From assembly GCF_009811555.1 (NCBI RefSeq), contig NZ_BLIN01000003.1:992001-1056000 (forward strand): a stretch of 64,000 bases of DNA. The letters run 5' to 3'. Made by a program: the position numbers and the translations under genes. This document shows positions 40,481-50,516 of the stretch, in pieces. A model generated the notes under the pieces. The model had not been told where the DNA came from. It was given only the letters and a program-made list of their open reading frames with translations, and searched no databases. This stretch comes from Streptomyces caniferus. GTDB lineage: Bacteria; Actinomycetota; Actinomycetes; Streptomycetales; Streptomycetaceae. The first letter of the stretch is position 1. Every line of letters begins with the position of its first letter.

Positions 40481-40690
40481 TGTCCCTCCGAACAAGAACG
40501 CTATCACGAAACCCTGAGGTCAACTGCCCAGTAATCTTTGGGTAGATGGCCTTCGATGACCTGCACGGGAGGATGTCGAAGCGAGTGCCACTCGGCCGGG
40601 AACACGCATCCGCCAGGCAGTGTCCCTCGTCATGCTGTTGGGGATCAACCGGCGGTTGTATTGCGGTGCGCTGGGTGGCGCGGAGGAACT

Positions 40691-40819
40691 ACAAGAGAGC
40701 TTACGGCAGATATCACCCATATCACCATCGGGGAGGTGGCGGCGCGGTAAGGCGATCCATTCGTCGTGCATCTCGAAGAGCGCAGCGGAAGCCAACCGGA
40801 TGGTCCGACAACGCAGCAA
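40691..40819 (-). pseudogene. Possible C-terminal fragment of a mutator-type (IS256) transposase
   Basis: The frame reads IRLASAALFEMHDEWIALPR then RHLPDGDMGDI. A similar ending (MHDEW...PRRYLPE) occurs, as I recall, at the C-terminus of IS256-type transposases of Streptomyces. The surrounding frame does not look like coding sequence. Weak call. Confidence 0.3.
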
Positions 40820-40892
40820 CGGAGACCCCGACCGGCAACATCTGGATGAAGCGCGAACCGGAAGTCGCGTACTACCGCGCCCTCTTCGGCCA

Positions 40893-40918
40893 CTTCGGCG
40901 TAGTCGGCTGACGCTCGG
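40893..40918 (-). repeat. Diverged ISAs1-type end before the transposase relic
   Basis: ACTTCGGCGTAGTCGGCTG shares the core CTTCGGCGTAGTCG with the ends at 5776 and 39162 and lies about 75 bases upstream of the ISAs1 transposase start. Confidence 0.4.
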
Positions 40919-40980
40919 TTGCTGACGTCTCGTCATGTTGAGCGGGGTTCGGTACACAGCAGGCACGGGCGTCCGCGATC

Positions 40981-41895
40981 ATGGAGTTCTCTACGCTCTG
41001 TGACCTTGGACTGCCCGTGCCTGCCGACGCGTCATCCCTGACCTCCCCCGCCTTTGAACAGCTCAGACCGCATCCGGAAGTGTCCAGGAGCGATCTTCCG
41101 ACTCTGCTGGAACGCCTCGGCACGGCCGTCGCCCCGCTGGTCCCGAAACGGTCCTGGCCCGCGGAATCCACGATCCGGCGACTGCTCGCCAGAATCGACG
41201 CGGACGCCCTGGACCGGGCGGTCGGAGCCTGGCTCGCGGACCGGCAGACCAGGGGACAAGAGCTGCGAGGGCTCGCGGTCGACGGGAAGTCGCTGCGGGG
41301 TGCGGCCCGCGCGAAGGGACGGAAGATCCACCTCCTGGCCGCCTGCGACCACGTGAACGTACTGGTCCTGGCCCAGATGGACGTCGGTGAGAAGACCAAC
41401 GAGATCACCCGCTTCCGGCCTCTGCTCGACACCCTCGAGGATCTGGCTGGCACAGTCGTCACCAGCGACACGATGCACACCCAGCATGACCATGCCGTCT
41501 ACCTGCTCGACCGGCAGGCCCACATCGTGATCGCCAAGCGCAACACGAAGAAGCTCTGTCGGCAGCTCAAGTCCCTTCCCTGGACGCAGATCCCACTGCA
41601 GGACAGGACCCGCGCGACCGGTCACGGCCGCCAGGAGATCCGCCGACTGAAGGTGTGCACGGTCAACAACCTGCTCTTCCCCGGCGCCCGCCAGGCCGTC
41701 CAGATCGTCCGCCGCCGCATCCACCGCAAGACCGGGAAGTTCAGCCTCAAGACCGTCCACGCGGTCACCATCCTCACCGCCGAGCAGGCCGGCCCGGCTC
41801 AGCTCGCCCGACTGATCCGAGGGCACTGGACCGTCGAAGCCCTGCACCACGTCAGGGACGTCACCTTCGCCGAGGACGCCACCCAGCTTCGGAAG
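40981..41895 (+). pseudogene. ISAs1-family transposase, 3'-truncated
   Basis: Clear ISAs1 motifs: [18 protein letters not shown] (first Asp), [37 protein letters not shown] (second Asp), [17 protein letters not shown] and [19 protein letters not shown]. The usual His-rich N-terminal association domain is shortened. The C-terminus (normally TGNAPRAMATLRNLAIG through RRPLxLLGL) is cut off at about 41895 by the opposing gene; the open frame then runs on to 42093 as nonsense. Confidence 0.85.
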
Positions 41896-42756
41896 GGTGC
41901 AGCCGATCACGGTGCTGCCCGTCGCACTGCTGTGTTCTCCGTATTCTTCGTCGGGATCGTCCGGCTCCCAATGTCCGATCTCGATCTCCCAGGAACCGTC
42001 GTCGTCGCCGGGTTCGGGCGCTTGGACCGTCATGTAGAAGCCGTCGGAGTCGTACGGCTCCGCAAAGATCTCGCGGCTGGGGTCATCCAGTGAGGCCCCC
42101 GTGCCGGCGCACCGAGAGTGTGCTGTGACCAGCACCCGGAGGCCGGCGACAGCGTTCTCCCGCTCCTCCGTGGTGAACCCTGCCTCACAGCGATCGAGCT
42201 GTTCGCGCGTCTCGTCGCTCAGTGTGTCCATTCCGTCGTCATACTTCACGAAGGGATGGCCGAATTCCCAGTGACGCGCGTTCTCCATGTCAGGTACCGA
42301 GGAAGTCCCCGAGGAATCGTCGAGTGCCGCACCCAACTCGGCCTCTTCTAGCTCCAGTTCGGAACGAATCGCCCGACTGACCGTATCGGGCACAATCAGC
42401 AAGGCATTATCCAGATCGGCCAGCGCCTGGTGAAGCCGCAGACAGACGTACTCGTACCACAGACTGTGGGCGCCGCAGAGAAGATCGGCACGGGCAGTAG
42501 CGTCTGTCAGTGCCGCAAGGTGCTTGCGGGGGTAGTAGTCCACACGCTGTTCCCGGCAGTCGTGGACACTCACAGGGACGGTGGCGAAGGCGGAGATCCG
42601 ATTGAGAGCGTCGACGATCGGAACCGTGAGGCGCGAGTCGCCAAGACTCGTCACGGTCTTGGATACGACGCCGTCCGGACCCTGATAGGTCGCCAGGATC
42701 TGATTCTTCCCACGGTTGGCGTGCTGAGAGTAGACGGTCAAGAGGACGCCTTTCAC
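41896..42756 (-). CDS. Unrecognised protein, 3' end cut by an ISAs1 fragment
   Basis: Start at GTG 42756, or TTG 42741, which has GAAAGG seven bases upstream. The start of the protein ([20 protein letters not shown]) is followed by [23 protein letters not shown] and a long acidic region ([40 protein letters not shown]). At about 41895 the frame enters the antisense strand of the ISAs1 transposase and stays open to 41032, so the natural C-terminus is lost and a nonsense extension is added. I do not recognise the family. Confidence 0.55.
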
Positions 42757-43055
42757 CGTCCGGCAGACGACAGCCGGACAGGATAGGTGCGTTAGGAGTG
42801 GAAGGAGGTGGTGGCGAGGGCGCTTTCCGACGCTCCGTACCTCACGATGCCCGGCGGTGGCCCAGGTACTGTCCCAGGCTCCTTGCCTGCCCACAGGTCA
42901 GGCGGATGGCAGGCGCGTCACAATCGGATTCTCGCTTCTGTCCGGGCGGGAAGAACTGATGGCCTCCGGAAGGACTTCGCTACCGAACTCCTATGACATC
43001 GTGTGCCCCCATCCAGCCCGCCCTTGATCGCACGCCCGGCCGTCGGTGCGGGGTT

Positions 43056-43180
43056 GCGGTCACCCCGACCAAGTAGGGCAGCTACCGGCCCCGGGTGGTC
43101 AGCCGGGCCAGGACGTCGTGGTTGCCGCCTGCGGAGTCGGTGCGGATCAGCGTGCGCCGACCGCGCCGTCGTCCTGGACA
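43056..43180 (-). pseudogene. IS1380-type transposase fragment
   Basis: RRTLIRTDSAGGNHDVLARLTTRGR, an in-frame TAG, then LPYLVGVT. RTDSAGG is the second catalytic region of IS1380-family transposases. Only about 40 residues survive. Confidence 0.55.
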
Positions 43181-43317
43181 CGGGCCTGCGGGTACAACCC
43201 GATACGCTTGTTCACCAGGAGAGTGCTTCTTCCCTTGCAGCTGACTGGACCCTCGACATGTCGCATCGTTGCAGGTCAGCGGCGTTCTCCGCTCATTTGG
43301 TCAAGGCCTGGACAAAC

Positions 43318-43927
43318 TCATCCGTGAAAGCCCGAAGCTAGTTGATCACGGCTGGGTGGCGCTCCAGCGGCGTTTGCCGGGCGCCGGCGCCGGCCGGGGT
43401 AAGAGGCGCGCAGGAGGAGGATCTGACAGTGGGTGCGGGCAACGGTGCCGAGACTCGTGTACGCCTCCTCGGCGTAACCGGTCTTCTTGCGGTCCTTGGC
43501 GTACTGGTCGATCTTCCCGATCACCGTTTGGAGCGTCGTGCACGGGGCGCTGCCGGGCGCCGATGATGAAGCGGACGGAGGCGTCGAACTGGTCACCGGG
43601 GTTATCGGCGCGGTTCTTGGGGCCCGTGAAGAGGTTGCCGGGCAACCAGATGCAGACCTGGGCGAAGTTGTCCCCGCCCTCGTGCCGGGCGGCACCGGCC
43701 TGGTGGGTGACGGTCCTGTTCTTGATGCCGGTGGCGAGGCCCTTGACCTGCTGACGGTCTGCGGGCGCGAGCGTGGTGCCGTACTTGTCGACGCTCTCGA
43801 GGATCGCGTTGAGCACCGGGGTCGCGGCGGTGAGGAGCCGTCCCGGGCCCTCCACATCGGGATTCCACGGACACCCCCCATACTTCTCGGCCTTGCCGAC
43901 ATCGGCAGGAACCCAAGCGGCCGCCAC
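43318..43927 (-). pseudogene. Frameshifted unrecognised protein
   Basis: Starting at GTG 43927, directly after the GCS2 stop, one frame reads ADVGKAEKYGGCPWNPDVEG through NFAQVCIWLPGNLF and DASVRFIIGA. A slip near 43555 moves to a second frame: CTTLQTVIGKIDQYAKDRKK, GYAEEAYTSLGTVARTHCQI. The two parts clearly belong to one protein of about 180 residues. The family is unknown. One indel, or a sequencing error, explains the break. Confidence 0.5.
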
Positions 43928-43930
43928 GGG

Positions 43931-45241
43931 TCAAGTGGGCTGCACCGTGCCGTCGCGGAACGCACGACCCTTCCGGTCAGGGGCGACGCCGTGGTCGGCC
44001 GGGTCGGAGACTGCCAGGGCGTCGACAACATCCTCCAACCGTTCTGTGCACATGTACACAGCGCGTTGCCGTGCGGCGCCCGTGCCGTGCCTTTGCAGCC
44101 GAGACAGCCAACGTCGCACGGTGTCGAAGTCGCCGGCTGCTTGCAGGTGCCCCTGCACGTGTCCCATCAGGGCCTTGGTCAGATGCCAGACCGGGACGCT
44201 TCTGGGCGGGCCGGTCAGCGGTAAGGCCAGCGCCTGGCCTGACATACCGTCACGGGCCGTGCGCCACGCCGCCGCGCGAAGGACGGCGTCCTCCACCGGC
44301 AGGGCCGGTCTTCCCTCGCGCAAGTCGGTCAGCGCCGCGGCCACCATGGCGCGCACCAGCAGGGCATAGGCAACGGCGTCCTCGGTGTCCGGCAGCACAT
44401 CGGCGACCCTGACTTCGACGGTGGGCACATGCCGCGAGGGGCGGACGGACCAGTACAACATGGCCGGATCCACCGCCGCACCGCTGTCCACGAGCGCCGC
44501 CACCACCTGCTCGTAGTGGTCCACCGAGCGCAGGTACGGCGGCGGGCCGGCGGTCGGCCACCGGCTCCACAGCATCGCCCGCCAACTGGCGTGTCCGGTG
44601 TCGCGGCCGCCACAGAAGGGGGAGTTCGCGGTCAGCGCCAGCAGCAGTGGCATCCACGGCCGCAGATGGTTGACCACCTGTACGGCCTCCTCCAGATCCG
44701 GCACGCCCACATGAACATGGCAAGCATTGGCGCATTGCTGGTCCACTAGTGCCCCGAAGCGGGCAGCGATCGCGTGATCACGCGGCTTGTCCAGGATCGG
44801 CGGCGGTCCGGGATCGCCCAGCGGGACCGTGCCAGAGGCCACCAGCAGACAGCCGGCCTCCCCCGCGGCGCGGGCCGCACACCGGCGCAGCCGCATCACC
44901 TCCGTGTGCAGCTGGCTCCCGTCCGAGCACACACCGCTGACGGTCTCCAGCTGCGCCAGCGCCATCTCGCCGACCACATGCCCGTCCCCTGCCAGCCGGC
45001 CGGCCGCCTCCACCACTGCATCCGCCACGAGCGCCGCCTCGCGCGTCACCGCATCCGCCAGAAGGAACTCTTCCTCCACCCCCACTGTCAGCTGTCCTTG
45101 TCCCGCTCTGCTCCCCGCACTCGTTGCGTAGGGATCCCGCACGCCGCCTCCAGCCTCTGCACACCCGCAGCACGACAAAACGGCTCCCACGGTAAGTCCC
45201 AGGGCGATTCGGGAGACACAATGACGCATTCTCGACCTCAC
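43931..45241 (-). CDS. GCS2-type carboxylate-amine ligase (YbdK family)
   Basis: 436 residues. The catalytic domain has TVGVEEEFLLAD, VVGEMALAQLETVSGVCSD, NACHVHVGVPDLEEAV, and LTANSPFCGGRDTGHASWRA followed by the MLWSRWP segment, all characteristic of actinobacterial glutamate-cysteine-ligase-like enzymes that join an amino group to a glutamate-type carboxylate with ATP. Odd point: the frame starts about 50 residues before the domain with MRSRMRHCVSRIALGLTVGA and CCGCAEAG, which looks like a lipoprotein signal peptide, unexpected for an ATP-dependent enzyme. A start near the domain (GTG in LTVGVEEE) would remove it. The product is unknown. Confidence 0.85.
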   Translation of the reverse strand: MRSRMRHCVSRIALGLTVGAVLSCCGCAEAGGGVRDPYATSAGSRAGQGQLTVGVEEEFLLADAVTREAALVADAVVEAAGRLAGDGHVVGEMALAQLETVSGVCSDGSQLHTEVMRLRRCAARAAGEAGCLLVASGTVPLGDPGPPPILDKPRDHAIAARFGALVDQQCANACHVHVGVPDLEEAVQVVNHLRPWMPLLLALTANSPFCGGRDTGHASWRAMLWSRWPTAGPPPYLRSVDHYEQVVAALVDSGAAVDPAMLYWSVRPSRHVPTVEVRVADVLPDTEDAVAYALLVRAMVAAALTDLREGRPALPVEDAVLRAAAWRTARDGMSGQALALPLTGPPRSVPVWHLTKALMGHVQGHLQAAGDFDTVRRWLSRLQRHGTGAARQRAVYMCTERLEDVVDALAVSDPADHGVAPDRKGRAFRDGTVQPT

Positions 45242-45345
45242 CGGGCAGATTCCGTCCCCCGAGCCTGATCACTTCTGTCCGAGCGCTCGTCGCAGCCCGA
45301 CGTGCATGGCCGACGGCATTGCCATGGGAGCACCGGGCCTGCCGC

Positions 45346-45558
45346 TCAGCCCCGTCTCAGGGCGCCGGAATCGTCTGCCGGAGGATGCGGGCGGCCGGCG
45401 ATGGACCCGTCGGGGCGTTGTTGGGTGAGCAGGTGGGCGGCACCGTGGGCGGCGGGGCCGGCTGCGGCGTGGTCGCTGTGTGCGCTGAGGGTGATGAGGG
45501 CGTAGGCGGTGCTGAGGGCGTCACTTGGCCCCACCCGCCGTCGGGATTCTGCTCAGGA
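45346..45558 (-). pseudogene. C-terminal remnant of a class II terpene cyclase
   Basis: PEQNPDGGWG (a QW motif) in one frame is followed after a one-base slip by PSDALSTAYALITLSAHSD and HLLTQQRPDGSIAGRP, a second QW-type repeat. This is the beta-domain ending of squalene-hopene or copalyl-diphosphate-type cyclases. The N-terminal most of the enzyme, including the DxDD acid motif, is gone. Confidence 0.6.
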
Positions 45559-45972
45559 AGTCCGTGTAATCAGCGGTGAAGCGACGTCGCCAGCGGGGGG
45601 CATCCCCGCGGCCGTCTGCTCCCACAGCCCCCTCAACGCCGCCGCGTGCGGGAGACCGGCAGCAGGCGGCTCCGCCCCGGGTGCGAGTACCTGGCGCAGA
45701 GGCGCGGTGAACCGTTCCAGCTCACCCGGGACCGACCCCAGGCCCCACCGGTCGATCTGGTCGTCCATCCAGCAGATGAACGCTGCCCACCGCGCCGTCA
45801 GCGCCACGTCCGCGACATCGCCCTGCTGGAGAGCACAGTCGGCCAGTACATTCAGCCGAGCCGCGGCAAGGCGCCGCTCCCCGCGGGCATCCGTCACCAA
45901 ACCCACCTCCCGCGCCCACGGCAGCATCGCCTCCGGCCCGAGGACTGGCGAGGATGATGAGATGTCGGGCAT
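45559..45972 (-). pseudogene. N-terminal half of a class I terpene synthase
   Basis: From ATG 45972: MPDISSSSPVLGPEAMLPWA, AAFICWMDDQIDRWGLGSVP, the metal-binding D-D-x-x-D motif, then FTAPLRQVLAPG and, in a shifted frame, WRRRFTADYTDFL. The C-terminal half with the NSE motif is missing. It runs straight into the cyclase remnant on the same strand. Confidence 0.65.
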
Positions 45973-46209
45973 ACCCCAATCTTTCCAGGGCGCCGTCAGT
46001 CTGAGGTAGTGGATACGAAAGCGAAGCAACTCTGATCGTTCACGCCCACTCCCGGAAGAGCGCCACCAGCCCCGAATTGCAAGTCATTACCACTCTTTCG
46101 GGTGCTGGCCGGGAGGAGTGCCGTTTCTGCTCTGCCGGCGTGATCAGGATGGTCCGTACGCGGGTTGGGGCTGAGTGATCGAGGTGGAAGCTGCACTGCG
46201 CCAGGGGCA

Positions 46210-46240
46210 GGGGGCGAAATGCCGTGAAGACTTCGCCCCC
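46210..46240. promoter_or_regulatory. Perfect inverted repeat upstream of the urease operon
   Basis: GGGGGCGAA and TTCGCCCCC (9-base arms, 13-base spacer), 82 bases before the ureAB start. It could be an operator for a regulator or an mRNA hairpin in the leader. Confidence 0.45.
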
Positions 46241-46321
46241 CATCACGACGGCGGATGGCCAGTCCCAGCATGCGGGCCCAGGACAGGAGTTCTGGGAAGG
46301 GGCGAACACAGGGATGTGGCA

Positions 46322-47035
46322 GTGCACCTGACTCCGCATGAGCAAGAACGCTTGATGATTCATTTGGCGGCGGATGTCGCCGAGAAGCGGCGGGCCCGGG
46401 GGGTGCGGCTCAACTACCCCGAGACGATGGCGCTGTTGATCGTGCACGTCCTTGAGGGGGCCCGGGACGGCAGGACCGTTGCCGACCTGATGTCTTCCGG
46501 GCGGAAGGTGCTTGCCCGGGAGGAGGTGATGGAGGGCGTCCCGGAGATGATCGAGAACGTGCAGGTGGAGGCCACGTTCCCCGACGGCACGAAGCTGGTC
46601 ACCATCCACAGCCCCTTCCCTGAAGTGGGCAAGGACGAAGAGCCGAACATCTCCCCGGGGAAGGTGGACTTCTCCCAGCGGAAGGGCGACGAGGAGGTGG
46701 CCTTCAACGAAGGCCCCGGGCAACTGGACCGCATCACGAAGCTCACGGTCGAAAACCCGACGGACCGACCCGTCCAAGTCGGATCCCACTACCACTTCGC
46801 CGAGGCGAACGACGGGCTGAAATTCCCCCGCAAGATGGCGTGGGGCAAGCGTCTGAACATTCCCGCCGGCAGCTCTGTACGTTTCGAGCCCGGTATCACC
46901 GAAGAAGTCGAGCTCGTACCCATCGAGGGTGAGCGCGTGGTCCACGGTCTGCGCGGCAAGATCAAGGGTCTGCCTGAGAAAATCCATGGCTCGCTGGACA
47001 ACACCAAGGGTTCGTTCGACAAGGAGCGGGTGTGA
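46322..47035 (+). CDS. ureAB: Urease gamma/beta fusion subunit
   Basis: 237 residues. The gamma part ([60 protein letters not shown]) is followed by the beta part ([35 protein letters not shown], with [18 protein letters not shown] near the end). Fused gamma-beta subunits occur in actinobacteria and in Helicobacter UreA. GTG 46322 follows AGGG; upstream frame is not needed. Its TGA overlaps the ureC GTG, so the subunits are translationally coupled. Cytoplasmic structural part of the enzyme that hydrolyses urea to ammonia and carbamate. Confidence 0.95.
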   Translation: MHLTPHEQERLMIHLAADVAEKRRARGVRLNYPETMALLIVHVLEGARDGRTVADLMSSGRKVLAREEVMEGVPEMIENVQVEATFPDGTKLVTIHSPFPEVGKDEEPNISPGKVDFSQRKGDEEVAFNEGPGQLDRITKLTVENPTDRPVQVGSHYHFAEANDGLKFPRKMAWGKRLNIPAGSSVRFEPGITEEVELVPIEGERVVHGLRGKIKGLPEKIHGSLDNTKGSFDKERV

Positions 47036-49014
47036 ATTCGATGGCTGAGTGCCCCAACTGCTCCTGCTGCCCAGAAGAGACGAATCCCTTCGGCCCGCTG
47101 CCCCGGTCCGACTACGCCGACCGGTTCGGCCCGACGACCCGCGACTGTATCCGTCTCGCCGACACCGCGCTGCGCATCAAGATCGAGGATGACTGGTCGG
47201 GCGGCCCCGGCCGCAGCGGCAATGAAATGGTGTTCGGCGGCGGCAAGGTCATCCGTGAATCGATGGGGCAGTCCGTCGTGCCGCGCGACCCCGGCAAGGG
47301 CAAGGCGGATACGTCAGCGGGCAGTACTGCGGCCCTCCCCCCTGACACCGTCATCACCGGCGTTGTCGTCCTGGACCACTGGGGCATCGTCAAGGCCGAT
47401 GTCGCCATCCGCGACGGCGACATCGTCGCGCTCGGCAAGGCGTACAACCCCGAGACGATGAATCGTCTGCACGACGGCGGGGTCAGCCACAACGGTATCG
47501 GCCCGAAGCCCACCGACTTCGTCATCGGTCCCGACACCGAGGTCATCGCGGGGAAGGACAGGATCCTTACCGCCGGCGGGATCGACACGCACGTCCACTT
47601 CATCTGCCCCGACCAGATCGATGAGGCCCTGGCCGCGGGTGTCACCACGCTCATCGGCGGCGGCACCGGCCCGGCGGAGGGCAGTACCGCCACCACCGTG
47701 ACGCCCGGGTCCTGGCACATCGACCGTACGTTCGAGGCGCTGGACGCCTACCCGGTCAACATCGGGCTGCTCGGCAAGGGCGCCACGATGTCCACGGAGT
47801 CCATGCTCGACCAGGTGGATGCCGGCGTCATCGGGTTCAAGGTGCACGAGGACTGGGGTGCCACCCCCGCCGTCATCGACAAGTGCCTGCAGGTGTGTCA
47901 GAAGACCGGTGTCCAGCTCGCGCTCCATGCCGACTCTCTGAACGAGGCCGGCTTCGTTCAGGACACCCTCGATGCCATCAAAAAGCGTTCCATCCATGTC
48001 TTCCACGTGGAGGGCGCAGGAGGCGGCCACGCCCCCGACATGATCAAGATGGTGAGCGAGCCGAATGTGCTGCCCGCCTCCACCAACCCCACCCGGCCAC
48101 TGACCGTCAACACGGTCAAGGAGCACTTCGACATGGTGATGGTCTGCCATCACCTCAACCCCGCCGTCCCCGAGGACCTGGCCTTCGCGGACTCCCGGAT
48201 CCGGCCCTCCACGATGGCCGCCGAGGACATCCTCCACGACCTCGGCGCCATCTCCATCATGTCCTCCGACGCCCAGGCCATGGGCCGCATCGGCGAGATG
48301 ATCATGCGTACCTGGCAGACCGCGCACGTGATGAAGGTACGCCGCGGCTTCCTGGAAGAAGACCAGCCCGCTGACAAGCCGGAGAACAAGCCGAAGGGCA
48401 AAAAGGCGAAGGACCAGACGCCGGTGGACAAGACGCCGGAGCCCGAGCCGCCGCTGGCCGACAACAGGCGCGCCCGCCGGTACGTCGCGAAGTACACCAT
48501 CAACCCGGCCCTCGCCCAGGGCATCGACGCCGTCGTCGGGTCGGTGGAGACGGGCAAGCTGGCCGACCTGGTGCTGTGGGAGCCGAAGTTCTTCGGGGTC
48601 AAGCCGCACCTGGTCATCAAAGGCGGACAGATCGCTTACGCGCAGGTGGGCGACGCCAACGCGTCCATTCCCACGCCGCAGCCGGTCCTGCCGCGCCCCA
48701 TGTGGGGGGCCACCGGACTGGCTCCTGGCTCCCTCTCCTACAACTTCGTCACCGATCGGGCCGTCAAGAAGAACCTGTCCAGGGGCCGCACGCTGAACAA
48801 ACGGTTCAAGGCCATCAAGGACACACGTGGCGTCTTCAAGGAGCACATGAAGGAGAACAACGCCACCCCCGACGTCCGCATCGACCCCGACACCTACGAG
48901 GTCATCATCGGCGGAGCGAAGGTGACGGATGTGACGACCTTTGTCGAAGGCCAGATCGTCGACCGTGCCCCCGTCTCTGAACTTCCCATGGCCCAGAGGT
49001 ACTTCCTCTTCTGA
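47032..49014 (+). CDS. ureC: Urease alpha (catalytic) subunit, unusually long
   Basis: 660 residues against the usual 570. Nickel ligands and active site are present: [12 protein letters not shown] (His pair, about 182), the carbamylated Lys in [12 protein letters not shown] (about 269), [24 protein letters not shown], the flap Cys in MVCHHLNP (about 372) and [12 protein letters not shown]. Three additions are unusual: a Cys-rich start ([20 protein letters not shown]), an insert near 85-100 ([19 protein letters not shown]), and a Lys/Pro/Glu insert of about 30 residues near 443-476 between VRRGFLEE and [17 protein letters not shown] 47032 overlaps the ureAB stop and has AAGGAG 5-6 bases upstream. 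Confidence 0.94.
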   Translation: MNSMAECPNCSCCPEETNPFGPLPRSDYADRFGPTTRDCIRLADTALRIKIEDDWSGGPGRSGNEMVFGGGKVIRESMGQSVVPRDPGKGKADTSAGSTAALPPDTVITGVVVLDHWGIVKADVAIRDGDIVALGKAYNPETMNRLHDGGVSHNGIGPKPTDFVIGPDTEVIAGKDRILTAGGIDTHVHFICPDQIDEALAAGVTTLIGGGTGPAEGSTATTVTPGSWHIDRTFEALDAYPVNIGLLGKGATMSTESMLDQVDAGVIGFKVHEDWGATPAVIDKCLQVCQKTGVQLALHADSLNEAGFVQDTLDAIKKRSIHVFHVEGAGGGHAPDMIKMVSEPNVLPASTNPTRPLTVNTVKEHFDMVMVCHHLNPAVPEDLAFADSRIRPSTMAAEDILHDLGAISIMSSDAQAMGRIGEMIMRTWQTAHVMKVRRGFLEEDQPADKPENKPKGKKAKDQTPVDKTPEPEPPLADNRRARRYVAKYTINPALAQGIDAVVGSVETGKLADLVLWEPKFFGVKPHLVIKGGQIAYAQVGDANASIPTPQPVLPRPMWGATGLAPGSLSYNFVTDRAVKKNLSRGRTLNKRFKAIKDTRGVFKEHMKENNATPDVRIDPDTYEVIIGGAKVTDVTTFVEGQIVDRAPVSELPMAQRYFLF

Positions 49015-49100
49015 CTTCCTCTTCTGATCCGCCAAGAGATACCCACCGGTGACGCAGAAGACCAGTAGCCGAGAAACGAAGGAAAGGTGACCTGCGCTCC

Positions 49101-49775
49101 ATGAACCGTGCCGCGCTGTTCGTCCTGGCCGACGGCCGGTTCCCGGCCGGAGGGCACGCGCACTCCGGCGGAGCCGAACCGGCCGTCGCGGCAGGCCGTA
49201 TCAGGGATGCGGAGACGCTGGAGGAGTTCTGCCGGGGACGGTTGCATACTGCGGGCCTGGTCGCGGCGGCGCTGGCCGCCGCGGCCGCCGCGGGGCACGA
49301 TCCGCTTCAGCTGGACGAGGCCGCCGACGCCCGCACCCCCGTGCAGGCGCTTCGGACCACCGCCCGCAAACTCGGGCGGCAGATGATGCGCGCCGCCCGC
49401 GCCACGTGGCCGTCGGCCGAGCTGGACCAACTGGCCGCGGCCCGGCCGCAGGGCGCGCACCAGCCGGTGGTACTGGGCCTGTCCGCGCGGTCGGCCGGGC
49501 TGGCGCCACTGGACGCCGCCTGTGCCGCGGCGTACGAAACCGTCAGCGGACCGGCCACGGCAACGGTCCGGCTGCTGAGCCTGGACCCGTTCGACGCCAC
49601 CGCTGTCCTCGCCCGCCTGGCCCCAGAACTCGACCAGATCGCCGCAGCCGCCGCCGATGCCGCCCAGCGCATCCCCGACGAGGGCATCGACGCGCTGCCC
49701 GCCGCCTCCGCGCCGCTGCTGGACATCACCGCCCAGCACCACGCCGCCTGGCCGGTACGCCTGTTCGCTTCCTGA
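49101..49775 (+). CDS. ureF: Urease accessory protein UreF
   Basis: 224 residues, all-helical accessory protein that gates UreG GTPase activity during nickel insertion. LFVLADGRFPAGGHAHSGGA is the characteristic UreF N-terminus (D-x-x-F-P-x-G-x-x-x-H-S-x-G). LDAACAAAYETVSGPATATV and LLSLDPFDATAVLARL match the conserved C-terminal half. ATG 49101 follows GGAAAGGTGACC. It lies 86 bases after ureC, a gap containing a duplicated ACTTCCTCTTCTG around the ureC stop. Second accessory position in the operon. Confidence 0.92.
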   Translation: MNRAALFVLADGRFPAGGHAHSGGAEPAVAAGRIRDAETLEEFCRGRLHTAGLVAAALAAAAAAGHDPLQLDEAADARTPVQALRTTARKLGRQMMRAARATWPSAELDQLAAARPQGAHQPVVLGLSARSAGLAPLDAACAAAYETVSGPATATVRLLSLDPFDATAVLARLAPELDQIAAAAADAAQRIPDEGIDALPAASAPLLDITAQHHAAWPVRLFAS

Positions 49776-49808
49776 CCACCACACCACAAGAGCTCACACA
49801 AGACGGGA

Positions 49809-50512
<704 letters not shown>

Positions 50513-50516
<4 letters not shown>

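Noticed and set aside
40546..40911. Plus-strand ORF upstream of the ISAs1 transposase
   Set aside because: Rich in Arg/His/Tyr with foreign codons and no motif; the weak transposase-like signal is on the other strand.
47314..49035. 573-codon minus-strand frame opposite ureC
   Set aside because: Antisense shadow of a strongly conserved gene.
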